From Chthonomonadales bacterium (lineage in GTDB: Bacteria; Armatimonadota; Chthonomonadetes; Chthonomonadales; CAJBBX01): a stretch of DNA of 64,000 nucleotides. Location of the stretch: contig JADLGO010000054.1 of NCBI GenBank assembly GCA_020849275.1, forward strand, positions 37,553 to 101,552, written 5' to 3'. Made by a program: the position numbers and the translations under genes. The notes below the pieces were generated by a model that worked only from the letters and a program-made list of their open reading frames with translations, had not been told where the DNA came from and ran no database searches. Shown here one piece after another: positions 42,676 through 52,500 of this stretch; position 1 is the first letter of the stretch; the number at the start of each line of letters is the position of its first letter.

Positions 42676-43140
42676 TCAGCCCAGGACGGCGTGCCGGGGA
42701 AGGGGGACGCGGGAGGAGAGCATTCGTGCTGGCGCCGGCCGAGCCGGCCGCGCGGAATCGGAGAAGTCGACGGACGCGAACTCGTGCAGCAGCGAGGCAA
42801 CTCGCTCTGGCGCCAGGGCGAAGCCCGTGCAGCGGGCCGCCTCCGCGGCGTCCATCGTGCCGAGGACCAGGTAGTTGCGGCCGACGATCTCCGGGTGAGA
42901 GGGCAGGCAGCGCCCCGCCAGGCGCGCGTCGAGGTCGCCCTGACCCACACACAGGAGATCGCAGCGGCGGCAGTATTGGCAGGGCGCCTGGACGGTAAGG
43001 GTGTGTCCGCCGTCCACATGGACGACGAAAGCCACTCGGCGCCTGCGAGCGAGTTGACCGCAGCGCGGGCATCGGCTCCGCGGGGCTCCGGACTCGATGC
43101 GGAAACGGTAGAGGCGTGGGCGAATCCCGATCTGGTACAT
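42676..43140 (-). CDS. Small zinc-ribbon protein of unknown function
   Basis: 154 residues. Cysteine pairs suggest a metal site: CPRCGQLARRRRV, then CQYCRRCDLLCVGQGDLDAR. The middle reads VVHVDGGHTLTVQAP, and LVLGTMDAAEAARCTGF follows. I do not recognise a family. The ATG has AAGGAG 8 nt upstream, which supports a real gene on this strand in place of the overlapping plus-strand frames. It lies between rep and polA and is divergent from polA; it may belong to the replication module or be an ordinary accessory gene. Confidence 0.7.
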   Translation of the reverse strand: MYQIGIRPRLYRFRIESGAPRSRCPRCGQLARRRRVAFVVHVDGGHTLTVQAPCQYCRRCDLLCVGQGDLDARLAGRCLPSHPEIVGRNYLVLGTMDAAEAARCTGFALAPERVASLLHEFASVDFSDSARPARPAPARMLSSRVPLPRHAVLG

Positions 43141-43524
43141 CGTTCGCTCTCCTTGTCGCGCTTCATGGCGCTCCGGGCTCCGCGGTCGGCCCGGCTCGAT
43201 GATGGCATCCGCGGCGGCGGCGCGGCGGGGCGCCGCCAGGATTCGCGAGAAAGGGTGCCGGCTCTACGGGGGACGGTGAGCGGGAGCGCCGATGGAATGC
43301 GCTCGCCGGGCCCGCTCGGCTTGGTGCATAGGACGCACCGGGCGCCCACTTCGGTTCCGGGCTTATCCGTGCCGAACTCCGAACATATAGCCCTCCGAGA
43401 GGCAATACTATACTACATGTTGGGTTGTGTGTAAACGGCGCAAATGTGTCCGCGCGCCTCGTTCCTCCTCCGAGACCGGCCCCCACGCCGGGGGGACAGC
43501 GCCCAGCAACGAAAGCGAGCCGAG
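43141..43524. other. Intergenic region between the zinc-ribbon gene and polA
   Basis: No convincing gene. Most of it is GC-rich; near 43380-43435 it turns AT-rich (ACATATAG, AATACTATACTACATG), which is where promoters for the divergent genes would be expected. I see TATACT-like -10 candidates but no good -35, so no promoter is called. Confidence 0.4.
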
Positions 43525-46302
43525 ATGCCGTCCACGCTCTATTTGATCGACGCCTACGCGCAGATCTTCCGCGCTTACTACGCCATCCGCGGCGGAATGC
43601 ACAGCCCGGTCACCAGCGAGCCCACGCACGCTGTCTTCGGCGTCACCGGCATGCTCCTGAAGCTGCTGTCGCAGTACCGACCGCAGTACGTGGCCGTCGC
43701 GGTGGACCCGCCCGGGCCCACCTTCCGCGATGAGCTCTACGGCGACTACAAGGCCACCCGGGGCGCGACCCCGGAGGACCTGCGCGCGCAGATCCCGCGC
43801 ATTTTCGAGCTCGTGGAGCTCTTCGGAATCCCGCTGATCTCCTACCCGGGGCTCGAGGCCGACGACGTGATCGGCTGCATCACCCGGCGCGTGCTCGCCG
43901 ACCCATCCTGCGCCGACCTGCGCGTGCGCATCGTCTCCAAGGACAAGGACCTGGCGCAGCTCATTGGCCCGCGCGTGTCGCTCTTCGACGTCCACACCGA
44001 CGCCGAGATGGACGCGGCGGCGCTGCTGGAGGCGCGCGGGGTCCGCCCCGATCAGGTGGTCGACCTTCTTGCGCTCACGGGCGATTCCGTCGACAACGTG
44101 CCGGGAGTCGAGGGGATCGGGCCAAAGACAGCAGCCCAACTCCTCCAGGAGCACGACAGCATCGAGGGTATCTACGAGCACATCGACGCCATCAAGGGCA
44201 AGCGGCGCGAAAACCTGGAGAGGGCACGCGAGACGCTGCCGCTCTTTCGCCGGCTGGTGACGCTGCAGTGCGAGGTGGACGTGGGCTTCTCGCTGGAGGC
44301 CACGCGTCTGCGTCCGCTTAACCTTCCGCGCATCCTCGCGCTCTTCCAACAGCTCGGCTTCAACCGCTTTCAGGAGGAAGCTCGGCGTCTCGCCGAGGAG
44401 GAGCGGCGGGCCGGCCTGGACATCGAGTCGGGCTCTAACGGGCTGGCCGCCGGGACGCCCGCCGTCGAGATCGAGTCCTACGGCGCCGCCGACTACCGGG
44501 CCGTCACCACGGCCGAGGCGCTCCGGGAGACGATCGAGCGTCTGCGCGCGGCGCCGATGATCGCCGTGGACACGGAGACCACCGGCCTGGGGCACGATGC
44601 GCGGCTCTGCGGCGTCAGCCTGGCCTGGGAAGAGGGGAGCGGGGTCTACGTGCCCGTCCGCTCTCCCGAGAGCGACGGGCACCTGGCCGAGGAAGCGGTC
44701 CTCAACGCGCTGCGGCCGGTGCTGGAAGACGAGGCCGTTCCCAAGTGCGGCCACAACCTAAAGTTCGACGCGCACGTGCTCCTGCGCGGCGGCGTACGCC
44801 TGCGCGGCGTCCGTTTCGACTCGATGTTGGCCGCCTCGCTGCTCGATCCCGGCCAGGGCTCCGCCAGGCTCGACAACCTGGCGCTCTCCCTCCTCAACTA
44901 CCGGATGATCCCCATCACGCAACTGATCGGCGAGGGGTCCGAGCAGGTGACGATGGAGGCGGTGCCGCTGGCAAAGGTCACACCCTACGCAGCCGAGGAC
45001 GCCGATGTCGCGCTGCGCCTCTGGCGCGTCCTCACGCCGCGTCTGGAGGAGCAGGGCATGGCCGCCCTGCTGAGAGACGTGGAGGCGCCGCTCTCCACGG
45101 TCCTCGCGGAGATGGAGGCCAACGGAATCCTCTGCGACCCGGAGGAGCTCGAGCGGCAGGGGAGGGAGCTCGGCGCGCGCGTGGAGGAGCTCAAGGCCAT
45201 GATCCACGCCGCCGCCGGATGCGAGTTCGACATCAACTCCACCAGGCAGCTTGCCGAGGTCCTATTCGACCGCATCGGCCTGAAGGCCGGAAAGCGCACC
45301 AAGACCGGCCGCTCGACCGATGTTGAGGTGCTCGAGAAGCTGGCCGCCGAGGAGGACCGCCTGGATCCACGCACCGCTGTCCCGCGCCTCGTGCTCGCGT
45401 ACCGTCAGCTCGCCAAGCTGATCAGCACCTACCTGACGAGCCTGAGCCAATCGATTCGGCCCTCCACGGGCCGAATCCACACCACCTTCCACCAGCTCGT
45501 CACGGCCACCGGCCGCCTGGCTTCGCACGGGCCCAACTTGCAGAACATCCCCGTGCGCACCGACGTGGGCCGCCAGATCCGCAAGGCGTTCCACGCCCCC
45601 GAAGGCCACCGCCTCCTTTGCGCCGACTACTCGCAGATCGAGTTGCGGCTCCTGGCCCACCTCTCGCAGGACGCGGCGCTCCTGGAGGCCTTTCACAACG
45701 ACTGGGACATCCACGCCGCCGTCGCCTCGCAGGTGTTCGACGTTCCGCTCGATCAGGTCACGCGCGAGTTGCGCGCCCAGGCCAAAACCATCAACTTCGG
45801 CATCATCTACGGCGTGACGCCTTACGGCCTGGCCCGCCGAATCGAGGGCATGGACGTCGCCGCCGCCGGCCAGCTCATCGCCGACTACCGCGCTCGCTAC
45901 CCGGGTATTGACGCCTTCCTCCAGCGCTGCGTTCAAAAGGCGCTGGCTGACGGCTACGTCACCACGCTCCTCGGGCGCCGTCGCGCCATCCCCGAGATCC
46001 ACTCCACGAACGCGCAGACACGCGGCCTCGGCGAGCGCCTCGCCATCAATTCCGTGGTGCAGGGGAGCGCCGCTGACCTCATCAAGGTCGCCATGGTCCA
46101 CGTGCAGCGGCGCGTCGATCGCGAGTCGCTGCCGGTGAAGATGCTCCTGCAGATCCATGACGAGCTGGTCTTCGAGACGCCGGCGGAGGGCGCGCGGGCG
46201 CGGGCGGACGCCGTCTGCCAGGAGATGGAGCGAGCGATGGAGCTCAGCGTGCCGCTGAAGGTGGAGTGCGGCATCGGTCGCGACTGGCTGTCGGCCAAGT
46301 AG
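43525..46302 (+). CDS. polA: DNA polymerase I
   Basis: 925 residues, full length. Residues 1-290 form the 5' nuclease (LIDAYAQIFRAYYAIRG, GLEADDVIGCITRR, LTGDSVDNVPGVEGIGPKTA). The 3'-5' exonuclease has DTETTGLGHDARLCG near residue 348 and CGHNLKFDAHVLLRGG, so proofreading residues appear present. The polymerase has LICADYSQIELR-type motif A (LLCADYSQIELRLLAHLSQD) near residue 700, motif B RAQAKTINFGIIYGVTPYG and motif C LLQIHDELVFE near 878. I start at MPSTLYLIDAYAQ; a longer frame upstream is not homologous. It carries out gap filling and Okazaki-fragment maturation. A complete housekeeping polA beside a plasmid-type rep/par module is notable. Confidence 0.96.
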   Translation: MPSTLYLIDAYAQIFRAYYAIRGGMHSPVTSEPTHAVFGVTGMLLKLLSQYRPQYVAVAVDPPGPTFRDELYGDYKATRGATPEDLRAQIPRIFELVELFGIPLISYPGLEADDVIGCITRRVLADPSCADLRVRIVSKDKDLAQLIGPRVSLFDVHTDAEMDAAALLEARGVRPDQVVDLLALTGDSVDNVPGVEGIGPKTAAQLLQEHDSIEGIYEHIDAIKGKRRENLERARETLPLFRRLVTLQCEVDVGFSLEATRLRPLNLPRILALFQQLGFNRFQEEARRLAEEERRAGLDIESGSNGLAAGTPAVEIESYGAADYRAVTTAEALRETIERLRAAPMIAVDTETTGLGHDARLCGVSLAWEEGSGVYVPVRSPESDGHLAEEAVLNALRPVLEDEAVPKCGHNLKFDAHVLLRGGVRLRGVRFDSMLAASLLDPGQGSARLDNLALSLLNYRMIPITQLIGEGSEQVTMEAVPLAKVTPYAAEDADVALRLWRVLTPRLEEQGMAALLRDVEAPLSTVLAEMEANGILCDPEELERQGRELGARVEELKAMIHAAAGCEFDINSTRQLAEVLFDRIGLKAGKRTKTGRSTDVEVLEKLAAEEDRLDPRTAVPRLVLAYRQLAKLISTYLTSLSQSIRPSTGRIHTTFHQLVTATGRLASHGPNLQNIPVRTDVGRQIRKAFHAPEGHRLLCADYSQIELRLLAHLSQDAALLEAFHNDWDIHAAVASQVFDVPLDQVTRELRAQAKTINFGIIYGVTPYGLARRIEGMDVAAAGQLIADYRARYPGIDAFLQRCVQKALADGYVTTLLGRRRAIPEIHSTNAQTRGLGERLAINSVVQGSAADLIKVAMVHVQRRVDRESLPVKMLLQIHDELVFETPAEGARARADAVCQEMERAMELSVPLKVECGIGRDWLSAK

Positions 46303-46308
46303 GGAGGG

Positions 46309-47730
46309 TCATCGCCCGTTGAGCAGCAGATGCAGCCCGATGGCCGCCGCGTAGCCGAGCGCGATCGCCCAGGTCCACTTGAGGTGCGCCCCGAAGGTAT
46401 AGACGCCGCGCGCCTGGCCCATCAGCGCCACGCCCGCCGCGCTGCCGATCGAGAGTAGCGAGCCGCCGATGCCCGCAGTCAGCGTCACGAGCAGCCACTG
46501 CGCCTGCGACATCGCCGGGTGCATGGTGAGCACGGCGTACATGATGGGGATGTTGTCGATCACCGCCGAGGCCAGGCCGACCGTCACGTTTGCGATGGTG
46601 GGGTCCATGCTCCCGTAGAGGAACCGCGAGGCCACGGTGAGGTAGCCGGCCGCGCCCAGGCCTCCCACGCAGAGGATCACGCCGTAGAAGAACATCAGCG
46701 TGTCCCACTCCACGCGCTCCAGCATTCGCAGAATGTCGAAGGTGTCGTCGAGGTCCGGCCTGTGGTCGAACTCCTCCAGGATCGCGTCGCCCTCAGCCCG
46801 TGGGGCGCTGCGCATGCGCCTGTAGGTCCAGCCGTAGAGCTTGAGCAGGCCCAGGCCACTCATCATGCCAAGCGCCGGCGGCAGGCGCAGAAAGGTGTGC
46901 AGCAGTACCGTGCCGGCGATGGTGCCGAGGAACAGGGCGATCACTACGGCGGCGCCCGCGCGCGGCGGTGTTGACGGCGCCGGCGCCAGCGGGCCGCCGC
47001 GCTCCAGCGAGAACGACATAATCCCGGCCGGCACGAGCCAACTCACAGCGGAGGGCAGCACGAGGGCGAAGAAGCCGCCGAAGGGGACGATTCCCTTCTG
47101 CCAGACCATCAGCGTGGTGATGTCGCCGAACGGGCTGAAGGCGCCGCCGGCGTTGGCCGCCACCACGATGCTGACGCAGCTTGCGCGCACGAAGCGCGTG
47201 TCGCCGCCCCCCACGGCGATGGCGACGCTGCCCATCACGAGCGTGGTGGTCAGGTTGTCGGCCACGGGCGAGATGACGAAGGCCAGAGCTCCCGTGGCCC
47301 AGAAGATCCCCCGCATCGTCAGTCCACGGCGCGTCAGCCAGCCGCGCAACGCGTCGAAGACCTGCCGCTCCTCCAGCGTGTTGACGAAGGTCATCGCGGA
47401 GAGCAGAAACAGGAACAGCTCGGCGAACTCGAGCAGGTTGGCGCGCAGGGCAGCCTGAACGCGCGCGCCGTCCAGGTTGGCGATGGATATCAGGATCCAG
47501 ATGAGCCCGGCGCCCAGGATGACCGGCACCCCTTTGCGCAGGCGCAGACGCTCCTCACCGACGACCAGCAGATAGGCGGCGACGAAGACCGCCAGCGCCG
47601 CGAATCCGACCGGGTGACGCGTCAGGTCGAGCGGCGGGGCGGCCGCCGCGCCCTCCGCGGCCCGCGCCGCGGAGGGCAGGCAGATTGCGAGGGCGAACAG
47701 GCCGATTGGCAGGGGGCAGGGGAGTCTCAT
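46309..47730 (-). CDS. nhaD: NhaD-type Na+/H+ antiporter (ArsB/NhaD superfamily)
   Basis: 473 residues with a signal-like first helix (LPIGLFALAICLPSAARAAE) and about eleven further membrane segments. Characteristic stretches are FLLSAMTFVNTLEERQVFDA, ALAFVISPVADNLTTTLVMG and SIVVAANAGGAFSPFGDITT, followed near the end by ASAVIDNIPIMYAVLT. The DN and D(N)LTT positions resemble the NhaD ion path. It exchanges sodium for protons across the inner membrane. It is convergent with polA with only 6 bp between the stops. The upstream ATG 15 codons earlier is less likely because it adds polar residues before the signal helix. Confidence 0.88.
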   Translation of the reverse strand: MRLPCPLPIGLFALAICLPSAARAAEGAAAAPPLDLTRHPVGFAALAVFVAAYLLVVGEERLRLRKGVPVILGAGLIWILISIANLDGARVQAALRANLLEFAELFLFLLSAMTFVNTLEERQVFDALRGWLTRRGLTMRGIFWATGALAFVISPVADNLTTTLVMGSVAIAVGGGDTRFVRASCVSIVVAANAGGAFSPFGDITTLMVWQKGIVPFGGFFALVLPSAVSWLVPAGIMSFSLERGGPLAPAPSTPPRAGAAVVIALFLGTIAGTVLLHTFLRLPPALGMMSGLGLLKLYGWTYRRMRSAPRAEGDAILEEFDHRPDLDDTFDILRMLERVEWDTLMFFYGVILCVGGLGAAGYLTVASRFLYGSMDPTIANVTVGLASAVIDNIPIMYAVLTMHPAMSQAQWLLVTLTAGIGGSLLSIGSAAGVALMGQARGVYTFGAHLKWTWAIALGYAAAIGLHLLLNGR

Positions 47731-48168
47731 GGCGGCGATGGCTGTGTCAGATTGGTGTCTCCCCGCTTCCCCCAACTACTCACTTACCCCACCGTCCGCT
47801 CAGCCAGACGGTGCCCGCGCGGCGCTCCGATCGCCTGGCTCGTTCCAGTTGGGTGGCCCATCTTCCTGCCCGCCGGCGCCCCACGATAGGGGGAGGACTC
47901 GCTTGGCTGGCATCGCGGGCGACCACGGCCGCGCCGGGACGGCGCGAGCCTTCAGGAGCCACGGAGAGCACGCTCAACGGGCGATTCGCGTTCTCGCACA
48001 CGGAGTCGGTGTGCGGAGGCTCTCCGTGCCCGCCAGCTGCCCTGGCGGGGCATTATGTGCCGCGCCCGCTCTCGTCCGGCGGCGCCTCGGGGCGATCCGT
48101 CGGCGCGCCTGGCGGGGAAGGTGCCTGGAGCCGTTGAGGTGAAGGTGCCTTCGGGAGAGGAGGGCGCG
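47731..48168. other. Divergent intergenic region between nhaD and the hydrolase operon
   Basis: 438 bp without a convincing gene. On the nhaD side a 7-bp stem CACCGTC/GACGGTG (47790-47796 with 47807-47813) lies in the presumed leader and could be part of a structured RNA, but I cannot match it to a known riboswitch. On the other side the GC-rich leader ends in GGGAGAGGAGGG before the 48169 start. Confidence 0.4.
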
Positions 48169-49488
48169 ATGCGGCAAGGTCGACGAACGGCAGTGGGGGC
48201 GGGACGGTGGGGACTCCGAGTCGCGGCGATGGTAGCGCTCCTGGCGGCGCTCGCCTCGTCTGGCGCGGCGGAGCGCATCGAGGGCCGGCTTCGGCTGACG
48301 GACGCCGGCTTCGCCGACGACCGCGGCCCCGTGCTGCCGATGTTCTGCCACTACGGCGACGCCTTCAGCGTCTACGTGCGCGAGCCGGAGCGCGTGAGAC
48401 GCGCCCTCGATTCCATCGCCGCGGCCGGCTACGACGGAATCCGCTTCTGGGACGTGCTCGGCTACCGCGCCTACTGGCGGGGCCGCGAGGTGACTCCGGA
48501 GTCGTTCGCCGCGGAGGATGGCCGCCGCGTGGAGGCGACGCCGGACTACTACGCGCACATGCGCGCCTTCCTGACTGATTGCCGCTCCCGCCGGCTCAAG
48601 GTCTTCTGGTCGCGCGGCGACCTGCAGGGGTTGGGCGCCGCCGAGCGTGTCCGGCATGTGCGGCGGCTCGCCGCGATCGCCGTGGCGGTGGGCCCGGCCG
48701 TGGTGGGTGTCTTCGAGGCCTGCAACGAGGCCTGGCAGAACGGAGTGGAGACGCCGGCGGAGGGCCTGCGGCTGGTCGAGGCGTTCCGTGGCGGCCTGCC
48801 CGGCGCGCTCTGCGCCATCAGTTGCCCGTCGGGCGCGAGTGAGCGGCCGGAGGAGATCGCCGCGTGGAGCGCCGGAGGCGACCTCTGGCTCGTGCACGGA
48901 TTCCGGGGCGGTACGCCGGTCGAACGGATCCGCCACATCGTCGACGTGGGCGCGACGCCGCCGCCCGGCCTGCCCTATGGCTTTCAGTCGGAGCCGAGTG
49001 GGCCGGGGCCCAACGTGAGCGTCGGCCGCACCGAGGACCCCGAGACGCTCTGTGCCATGGCGCTGATGGCGCTTATCTCCCGGCAGGGATGGTGCTTCAT
49101 GAGCAGCGCGGGGGTCAAGAGCGACGAGGAGCACGCGCGGATGCCGGGCTTCCGCGAGGTGGCCCGCGCGCGGCGGCTGCTGCCGTCAGACGTGATGGCC
49201 TACGCGCGGCGAGTGGAGGCCACGCGCAGCGGCGTGCTGACCGTGACCGGCTCCGCGGACGATCCGCCGCGCTGCGACCTCGCGGTGGACGAGCGCACCG
49301 GCCGCTTCGCGGGACTTCTCTACGGCGGGAGTGGACCCGTGACGCTGCGCGCGGACCGCGCGCTGCGGGCCGACTTGGTGGAGCCGGCTACCGGGCGCCG
49401 AACGCCGGTGCGGATCGCGGCGGGAGCTACGTGGCGCGTGCCTCCCTACGCCGTGGCCCGCCTGCTCGTGGGCCGTTTCGTGCGCTGA
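48169..49488 (+). CDS. Secreted glycoside hydrolase-like protein (clan GH-A TIM-barrel type)
   Basis: 439 residues with a signal peptide (GLRVAAMVALLAALASSGAA). The body looks like a (beta/alpha)8 barrel: YVREPERVRRALDSIAAAGY, GIRFWDVLGY, LKVFWSRGDLQGL, and VVGVFEACNEAWQNG, where the NE of CNEAW corresponds to the acid/base of clan GH-A. A C-terminal beta domain (GLLYGGSGPVTLRADRALRA) follows. The ATG has AGGAGG upstream. It is 22 bp before the GH78 gene on the same strand, so the two are probably cotranscribed for plant- or microbial-glycan breakdown. The exact GH family is not assigned. Confidence 0.7.
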   Translation: MRQGRRTAVGAGRWGLRVAAMVALLAALASSGAAERIEGRLRLTDAGFADDRGPVLPMFCHYGDAFSVYVREPERVRRALDSIAAAGYDGIRFWDVLGYRAYWRGREVTPESFAAEDGRRVEATPDYYAHMRAFLTDCRSRRLKVFWSRGDLQGLGAAERVRHVRRLAAIAVAVGPAVVGVFEACNEAWQNGVETPAEGLRLVEAFRGGLPGALCAISCPSGASERPEEIAAWSAGGDLWLVHGFRGGTPVERIRHIVDVGATPPPGLPYGFQSEPSGPGPNVSVGRTEDPETLCAMALMALISRQGWCFMSSAGVKSDEEHARMPGFREVARARRLLPSDVMAYARRVEATRSGVLTVTGSADDPPRCDLAVDERTGRFAGLLYGGSGPVTLRADRALRADLVEPATGRRTPVRIAAGATWRVPPYAVARLLVGRFVR

Positions 49489-49510
49489 GCCGGCCTGTTC
49501 CGAGGAGACC

Positions 49511-52500
49511 ATGCAACTCACCCTAGACCTGCTGCTGCTCGCGACCCTCGGCGCCTGTCTGCTCGCCCTGCCGGGCACCGCCTCCGCCCGGCCGCGCGTC
49601 GGCGCGATTCACGCCTCGCGTCTCCGCTGTGAGTACCTGGTCGATCCGATGGGCGTCGACGAGCCCGCTCCTCGCCTGAGTTGGGTTCCCGATGCCGTCG
49701 ATCCTCAGGCGCGCGGCTTGCGGCAGTCGGCCTATCGCGTCCTCGTCGCCGGCTCCCCTCGGGCGCTCCGAGCCGGCCGCGGCGACCTCTGGGACTCCGG
49801 CCGCGTCGCCTCCGACGCCACCGCGCACGTGGTCTACGCCGGCAAGCCGCTGCCTCCGGGCACGCCGGTCTTCTGGAAGGTGCGTCTGTGGGATGGCGCC
49901 GGCGCGGCGTCCGCGTGGAGCCCGGCGGCGCGCTGGCACACCGGCCTGATGCGGGCCGCCAACTGGAAAGCGCGCTGGGTGCGCGGAGCGGTCCCGCCGG
50001 ATGCGGAGCCGAGGCCCGCCCACAATGGCTTCCACGGCGAGGTCGTCGGCGCGCCGGACCAGTGGCAGTGGGTGCAGATCGATCTCGGCGCACGCCGGAC
50101 CCTCGACGCTGTCCGCCTCTTTCCGGCGCGCCCCTTCGATTTCGTCGATACGCCGGGCTTCCTCTTCCCGCTGCGCTTTCGCGTGGAGGCGGGCGACCGT
50201 CCCGACATGGCGGACGCGGCCGTCGTGGTCGACCGCACGGCCGAGGACGTGCCCTCACCGGGACTCGAGGCGCCGATCTACCGCTTCGCGCCCATCGTCC
50301 GCCGCTACGTGCGCCTGGCCGTCACACGCCTGCGCCAGCGCGACCCGGGCCACTTCAGCTACTCCCTCGCCGAGATGCAGGTGCTCTCCGAAGGCCACAA
50401 CGTGGCCGCCGGCTCGGAGGTCACGGCCTCTGGCGCCACGGAGACCGGCGCCTGGTCGCTTGGGCGGCTGGTGGACGGCGACAACGTCTCGCACCGTGCA
50501 AGCGCCTTGGACGCGCTGCCGGCCGCGCAGCTTCGCCGGGAGTTCGCCCTCGCCGGCGGCGCGCGCCGCGCCGTGGCCTTCGTGAGCGCGCTCGGCGTCT
50601 ACGAGTTACGCATCAACGGCAGGCCGGTGGGGGACCACGTGCTCGCGCCGGAGTGGACCGACTACTCCCGGCGCGTGCAGTACCAGACCTACGACGTGAC
50701 GAAGCTGTTGCGCGCTGGGCCCAACGCGGTCGGCATCCTCCTGGGCGACGGATGGTATGCTGGACGGCTCGGGCTCGCCGAGATGCTCGGGCAGAAGCGG
50801 CGCGCGCTCTATGGCCGCGTGCCGGCCTGCATCCTCCAGCTCGAGATCGAGCGGGAGGACGGCGGGCGCGAAACCTGGGTCACCGACGGCTCCTGGCGGT
50901 ACACCACGGAAGGGCCCGTGCGAGTGTCGGACATGCTCGACGGCGAGTACTACGATGCCCGCCGCGAGGTGCCCGGGTGGGACCAGCCCGGCTACGCGGC
51001 GGTCGGCTGGAAGCCGGTCGCGACCCCGCGCGGGCTCAAGCCGCAACTCGTGGCGCAGCCCAACGAGCCCATCCGTGTGGTCGAGCGCCTCCGGCCGGTG
51101 GCCGTCACGCAGCCCCGTCCGGGCGTCTACATCTTCGACATGGGGCAGAACATGGTGGGCTGGGCGCGTCTCCGGATCAGGGGCAGAGCCGGCCGGCCGA
51201 TCACCATCCGGCACGCGGAGATGCTCAACGACGACGGCACTCTCTACACGCAGAACCTGCGCGGGGCGCCTTCGGTCGACACCTACGTGCCGGCGAGCGC
51301 GCGGCCGGCGGTGTTCGAGCCGCACTTCACCTACCACGGCTTTCGCTATGTGGAGGTGAGCGGCGTCGCCTCGCCCCCGGCGGTGGCCGACGTGGAGGGA
51401 TGCGTCTTCTGCAGCGCCGCGCCGCGCGTGGGCCGGTTCGCTTGCTCCAACCCGATGCTGACGCGTCTCTGGGAGAACATCTTCTGGACGGCCCGCGCCA
51501 ACCTGATGAGCGTGCCCACCGACTGCCCGCAGCGAGACGAGCGGCTCGGCTGGATGGGCGATATCCAGACCTTCGCCCAGACCGGCGTGTTCCAGATGGA
51601 CCTGGCCGCCTTCTTTACCAAGTGGCTTCAGGACGTGCGCGACGCGCAGACCGACGATGGGCGCTTCCCCGAGTACTGCCCCTATCCCTATGGGAACGAG
51701 GAGCGCGCCCAGGGCGTGCCGGCCTGGGGCGACGCCGGCGTCCTCGTGCCCTGGACGGCGTGGGCCAACTACGGCGACCGCCGGCTCCTGGAGCGCCACT
51801 TCGCCGCCGCCGCGCGCTGGGTGGACTACATCCACCGACACAACCCGGATCTCACCTGGAGCCGGGAGCGCGGCGCCGACTTCAACGACTGGCTTAACGG
51901 CGACACGCTCATCGCGGATAGCTGGCCCCGGCAGGGCGGCACGGTGCCGCCGGAGGTGCTGGCGACCGCCTTTTTCGCTCGGTCGGCCGAGTTGGTGTCG
52001 CGGATGGCGCGCGTGCTCGGCAAGACGAGCCAGGCGCGCCGCTACGGGGAGCTGGCCGCCGGCATCCGGGCGGCCTTCAACCGCGCCTACGTGAGCGCGG
52101 ACGGGGCGGTGCAGGGCGACACGCAGGCCGGCTACGCGCTGGCGCTCGCCTTCGATCTGCTGCCGGAGCCCGCCCGACCGCTGGCCGCACGGCGCATGGC
52201 CGGGGCGGTGGCGGCCTACGGCAACCACATCTCGACCGGCATTCAGACGACGCACCGGCTGATGCTCGAGCTGACGCGGTGGGGGCGCGGCGACCTGGCC
52301 TATGCTCTCGCCAACAACCGCACCTTCCCCTCGTGGGGCTACACCATCGACAACGGCGCGACCACGATCTGGGAGCGCTGGGACGGCTACGTGAAGGGGC
52401 GCGGCTTTCAGGACCCGGGCATGAACTCCTTCAACCACTGGGCGCTCGGGGCGGTGGGGGAATGGATGATGCGGGCGATCGCTGGGCTGGAGCCGGAGGA

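Noticed and set aside
43163..43486. A 107-codon minus-strand open frame upstream of polA
   Set aside because: Low-complexity Pro/Ser/Arg/Gly content, no Shine-Dalgarno and no family resemblance.
47731..47830. A sodium, c-di-AMP or other riboswitch in the nhaD leader
   Set aside because: One short hairpin is visible but no conserved core of a known riboswitch class; evidence is too thin.
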